DNA from: Thermococcus camini
GTDB taxonomy: Archaea > Methanobacteriota_B > Thermococci > Thermococcales > Thermococcaceae
Direction of reading: 5' to 3'
NCBI RefSeq assembly: GCF_904067545.1
Contig: NZ_LR881183.1
Location: 438,277 to 502,276 of the forward strand
Length of the DNA stretch: 64,000 nucleotides
Shown piece after piece: positions 61,707-64,000 of the stretch. How positions within the stretch are numbered: position 1 is the first letter of the stretch; each line of letters opens with the position of its first letter. Position numbers and translations under genes: made by a program. The notes beneath the pieces were generated by a model. The model ran no database searches, was not told where the DNA came from, and saw nothing but the letters and a program-made list of their open reading frames with translations.

Positions 61707-63038
61707 ATGAAGATCCGCTGTCCCAGCTGCGGGCGCCTCTATTCTTTCCTTATTCCCCCCAGATGCTCCTGCGGGGAGCGTCTGGAGATATCCTACGATT
61801 ATGAGAAAGTTGACCCGTTCCGGTGGCGGAACCGTGAACCCGGCGTCTGGAGATACCGGGAGCTTCTGCCGGACGTCCCCGAGGTCGTGAGCCTTCGGGA
61901 GGGGGGCACGCCCCTCATAAGGGCCAAACTCGGCCGCGAGCTTGGGCTCAACGTCTTCATCAAGGACGAGACCAGGAACCCCACCGGCTCCTTCAGGGAC
62001 CGTCTCGCGACTGTCGCAGTCTCCCACGGCATGCTCCACGCAGAAAACGGCTTTGTGGTGGCGAGCAATGGGAACGCGGCAGCTTCTCTTGCCGCGTATG
62101 CCGCAAGGGCTGGCAGACCTGCCTACACCGTCGTGCCGAAGCTCATCGAGCAGGGCAAGCTCAATCAGATAGTGGCCCTCGGGGCGAAGATTATACGATA
62201 CGGGGAGAGCGTGGACGAGGGCATAAGCTACGCCGAGGGTCTGGCAGAGGGGAAGGGACTGTACAACGTCACCCCTGAGAGCAACCTCGTCGGTCTGGAG
62301 GGGCAGAAAACGCTGGCCTTCGAGCTCTGGGAGGATTTAAAGCCGACGCACGTGATAATCCCCACTGGGAGCGGCAGCAACCTCTACAGCATCTATAAAG
62401 GCTTCGTGGAGCTCATCGAGGTGGGTGCGGTTGAGGAGATGCCGAAACTGATCGCCGTTCAGGCCGAGAAGTGCTCCCCCATAGCGAGCGAGGTCCTCGG
62501 GACAGAACCGAAGGCCGAGCCGACCAAGGCGCTGGCCCTGTATGTGAAGAGCCCCGTCATGAAGGAGCTGGCTTTGGAGGCCATACACGCCAGTGGGGGA
62601 ACGGCGGTTCTCGTCGGCGAGGACGAGCTTGACCTGGGACAGCGGCTCCTTGCAGGAGAGGGGATATTCGCGGAGTACGCCTCTTCGGTTATCGTCCCGG
62701 CGCTCCTCAAACTGGCGGAGGAGAATTATTTCGAGCGTGACGACAGGATAGCCCTCATAGTGACAAGTTCGGGCCTCAAGGGGCATTACTCCGAGAGCAG
62801 GGAGAAATTCACCGTCGGTGGAACCAAGCTCGAAATATTGCGGTTGCTGAGCGGGAGGAGCATGTACGGCTATGAGATATGGGAGGCACTGGAGAAGCCG
62901 CTCAAGTACCAGGCTGTTTACCAGCACCTGCGCGAGCTCGAGAGCATGGGGCTTATCGAGGAGACCCACAGAAGGGGGAGGCGGGTCTATTACGGGCTGA
63001 CGGAGAGGGGCAGGAGGTTCCTTGAGACCATGGGGTAG
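61707..63038 (+). CDS. Threonine-synthase-like protein lacking the PLP lysine, fused to a PadR-type winged helix
   Basis: The 443-residue protein has an N-terminal zinc ribbon (Cys 5, 8, 20 and 22) and a complete fold-type II PLP body: EGGTPLIRAKLGRELGLNVFIKDE, SNGNAAASLAAYAARAG, PTGSGSNLYSI and TSSGLKGHY. The Schiff-base position reads PTGSFRDR with Arg97 (codon AGG) instead of Lys. Residues about 373-443 are a PadR-type winged helix (LEILRLLSGRSMYGYEIWEAL ... RRVYYGLTERGRRFL), similar to the free PadR protein at 6772-7101. A true threonine synthase with Lys lies at 18225-19289. A role as ligand-sensing regulator is inferred. ATG 61701 is an alternative start. Confidence 0.82.
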   Translation: MKIRCPSCGRLYSFLIPPRCSCGERLEISYDYEKVDPFRWRNREPGVWRYRELLPDVPEVVSLREGGTPLIRAKLGRELGLNVFIKDETRNPTGSFRDRLATVAVSHGMLHAENGFVVASNGNAAASLAAYAARAGRPAYTVVPKLIEQGKLNQIVALGAKIIRYGESVDEGISYAEGLAEGKGLYNVTPESNLVGLEGQKTLAFELWEDLKPTHVIIPTGSGSNLYSIYKGFVELIEVGAVEEMPKLIAVQAEKCSPIASEVLGTEPKAEPTKALALYVKSPVMKELALEAIHASGGTAVLVGEDELDLGQRLLAGEGIFAEYASSVIVPALLKLAEENYFERDDRIALIVTSSGLKGHYSESREKFTVGGTKLEILRLLSGRSMYGYEIWEALEKPLKYQAVYQHLRELESMGLIEETHRRGRRVYYGLTERGRRFLETMG

Positions 63039-63083
63039 AAAGGTTTTAAAGTCCCTTTTAAAAGCTAGTCGTAGGTGAAGAAT

Positions 63084-63452
63084 GTGAAACTGGCTATCGA
63101 GCATAAATTTTCACTCACGGTTTATCTATGGGGGATCATAACAGGGATAATCAGTGGAGTGGCCGCGGCTAAGATACAGTACGGGTGGCTCATAGGCCTA
63201 GCCCTGTACTTCGTCATCGACAGGTTCGTGCTCGCGGTTATCAAGGGACTGCCGCCCGAGATACCCGCGGAGCGGGCAGTGCTTAAGAAGGCCTTCTGGG
63301 GCTGGTTTCTCTTCTGGCTCTACTTCACAATGCTCAGCTATTCACTCATGATCAGCTTTACCCCGCAGTGCTACTCCAATCAGAGCCTGCTGTACAAGAT
63401 GGTGGTGAACGGAAACGCCACCGTGACCTGTAACCTGACTTCCGTGGGGTGA
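63084..63452 (+). CDS. Small membrane protein, 122 aa (possibly EMC6-like)
   Basis: The protein has three hydrophobic segments: FSLTVYLWGIITGIISGVAAA, YGWLIGLALYFVIDRFVLAVI and AFWGWFLFWLYFTMLSYSLMISF. A short exported tail has two cysteines (PQCYSN, VTCNLT). The first two helices, with a glycine-rich hairpin, recall archaeal EMC6-like proteins, but I cannot confirm this. GTG 63084 follows AGGTGA; the overlapping ATG at 63082 is out of frame. TATA-like GGTTTTAAAG lies at about 63042. Confidence 0.6.
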   Translation: MKLAIEHKFSLTVYLWGIITGIISGVAAAKIQYGWLIGLALYFVIDRFVLAVIKGLPPEIPAERAVLKKAFWGWFLFWLYFTMLSYSLMISFTPQCYSNQSLLYKMVVNGNATVTCNLTSVG

Positions 63453-63456
63453 TTGT

Positions 63457-64000
63457 ATGGAGGAACTCAAAAGGTCCGTCGCGAGGGAGGCGTTGAAGTT
63501 CATCGAGGACGACATGATAGTCGGCCTCGGCACCGGCTCGACCACGGCCTACTTCATCGAGTACCTCGGCAAGCTCATCATGGAGGAGGAGCTTGAGGAC
63601 GTCTACGGCGTCCCGACTTCGTATCAGGCGAGGCTCCTGGCCCTCGAGAACGGCGTTCCGGTAGTCGGCCTGGATGAGGTCGATGCAATTGATATAGCCA
63701 TCGATGGCGCTGACGAGGTTGACCCCCACCTGAACCTCATAAAGGGCCGCGGTGCCGCTTTGGCCATGGAGAAGATAATCGAGTACCGGGCAGGAACTTT
63801 CCTCGTCCTCGTTGACGAGAGCAAGCTGGTCGAGAGGCTCGGCCAGAAGATGCCCGTTCCCATCGAGGTGATTCCGGCCGCATGGCGCGCCATAGCCGAG
63901 GAGATAGAGGTCTTCAACGCAACGGCGGAGCTGAGGATGGCGAGCAAGAAGGACGGACCGGTCGTTACCGACAACGGCAACTTCATCCTTGACGCCAGGT
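63457..64000 (+). CDS. rpiA: Ribose-5-phosphate isomerase A, 3' end beyond the window
   Basis: The first 181 codons are present. The RpiA motifs are IVGLGTGSTTAYFIEYLG (residues about 22-39), GVPTSYQARLLALENG, IDIAIDGADEVDPHLNLIKGRGAAL (about 76-100, with the catalytic DGADE), and VDESKLVERLGQKMPVPIEVIP. It interconverts ribose-5-phosphate and ribulose-5-phosphate for the archaeal ribulose monophosphate route to pentoses. ATG 63457 follows GGGGTGAT. The frame is open to the last base of the window. Confidence 0.96.
   Translation, partial: MEELKRSVAREALKFIEDDMIVGLGTGSTTAYFIEYLGKLIMEEELEDVYGVPTSYQARLLALENGVPVVGLDEVDAIDIAIDGADEVDPHLNLIKGRGAALAMEKIIEYRAGTFLVLVDESKLVERLGQKMPVPIEVIPAAWRAIAEEIEVFNATAELRMASKKDGPVVTDNGNFILDAR

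Overview
The window reads as a stretch of chromosome from a hyperthermophilic euryarchaeon of the Thermococcales, most probably a Thermococcus. The support is: archaeal ribosomal proteins (L18e, L15e, L40e) and RNA polymerase subunits D, N and K; archaeal BRE/TATA promoters; GGAGGTGAT-type Shine-Dalgarno sites with frequent GTG and TTG starts; CCA-encoding tRNA genes; and a gene set typical of the order (NADP-type glutamate dehydrogenase, GH57 branching enzyme, CoA-disulfide reductase, RNase J and aCPSF1, TrpB2, isopentenyl phosphate kinase).

Layout. 1-6672: the end of an rRNA-methyltransferase-like gene, then a translation/transcription super-operon (S13, S4, S11, RpoD, L18e, L13, S9, RpoN, RpoK, an enolase-like pseudoenzyme, S2, L40e) with four tRNA genes between the protein genes. 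6772-11438: small regulators (PadR, Lrp, a GfcR-like PRTase repressor), a cysteine-cluster protein, a stand-alone RAM domain and SRP54. 11719-19289: a tiny ORF, DUF89, a helical-repeat protein, nucleoside phosphorylases (MTAP, uridine phosphorylase), CoA-disulfide reductase, tRNAs and a threonine synthase. 19324-27926: the isoprenoid-lipid cluster (MEMO, mevalonate kinase, isopentenyl phosphate kinase, type II IPP isomerase, GGPP/FPP synthase) with an MntA/mini-HepT insertion, RNase J and an amber-interrupted small membrane gene. 27974-41365: an MFS pump, a methyltransferase, LeuRS, Xaa-Pro dipeptidase and L15e, interleaved with an accessory set of secreted or membrane proteins. Three of these genes share a duplicated upstream control region. 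41372-53118: VapBC, the exosome-linked pair (COG1325 and RNase P p30), TrpB2, DUF389, NikR, the RQC factor RqcH/NEMF, the GH57 branching enzyme and a PII-like protein. 53130-64000: an NSS transporter with a MetS-like small subunit, a C/D box sRNA, glutamate dehydrogenase, a K+ channel, a kinase/deoxyribosyltransferase-like fusion, proteasome beta, aCPSF1, a threonine-synthase-like protein fused to a winged helix, a small membrane protein and the start of RpiA.

Most noteworthy observations. (1) The gene at 61707-63038 looks like a threonine synthase, but its Schiff-base lysine is arginine and it carries a C-terminal PadR-type winged helix, so it may be a PLP-fold or amino-acid-sensing transcription factor rather than an enzyme. 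(2) A module of about 130-150 bp (inverted repeat, two conserved blocks, BRE/TATA) sits upstream of three unrelated secreted-protein genes. (3) A 40-codon HepT fragment keeps the RX4HXY motif and is translationally coupled between MntA and mevalonate kinase. (4) An unannotated C/D box sRNA with its own promoter lies upstream of gdhA. Functions are assigned from recognised motifs and context only; no database search was run.
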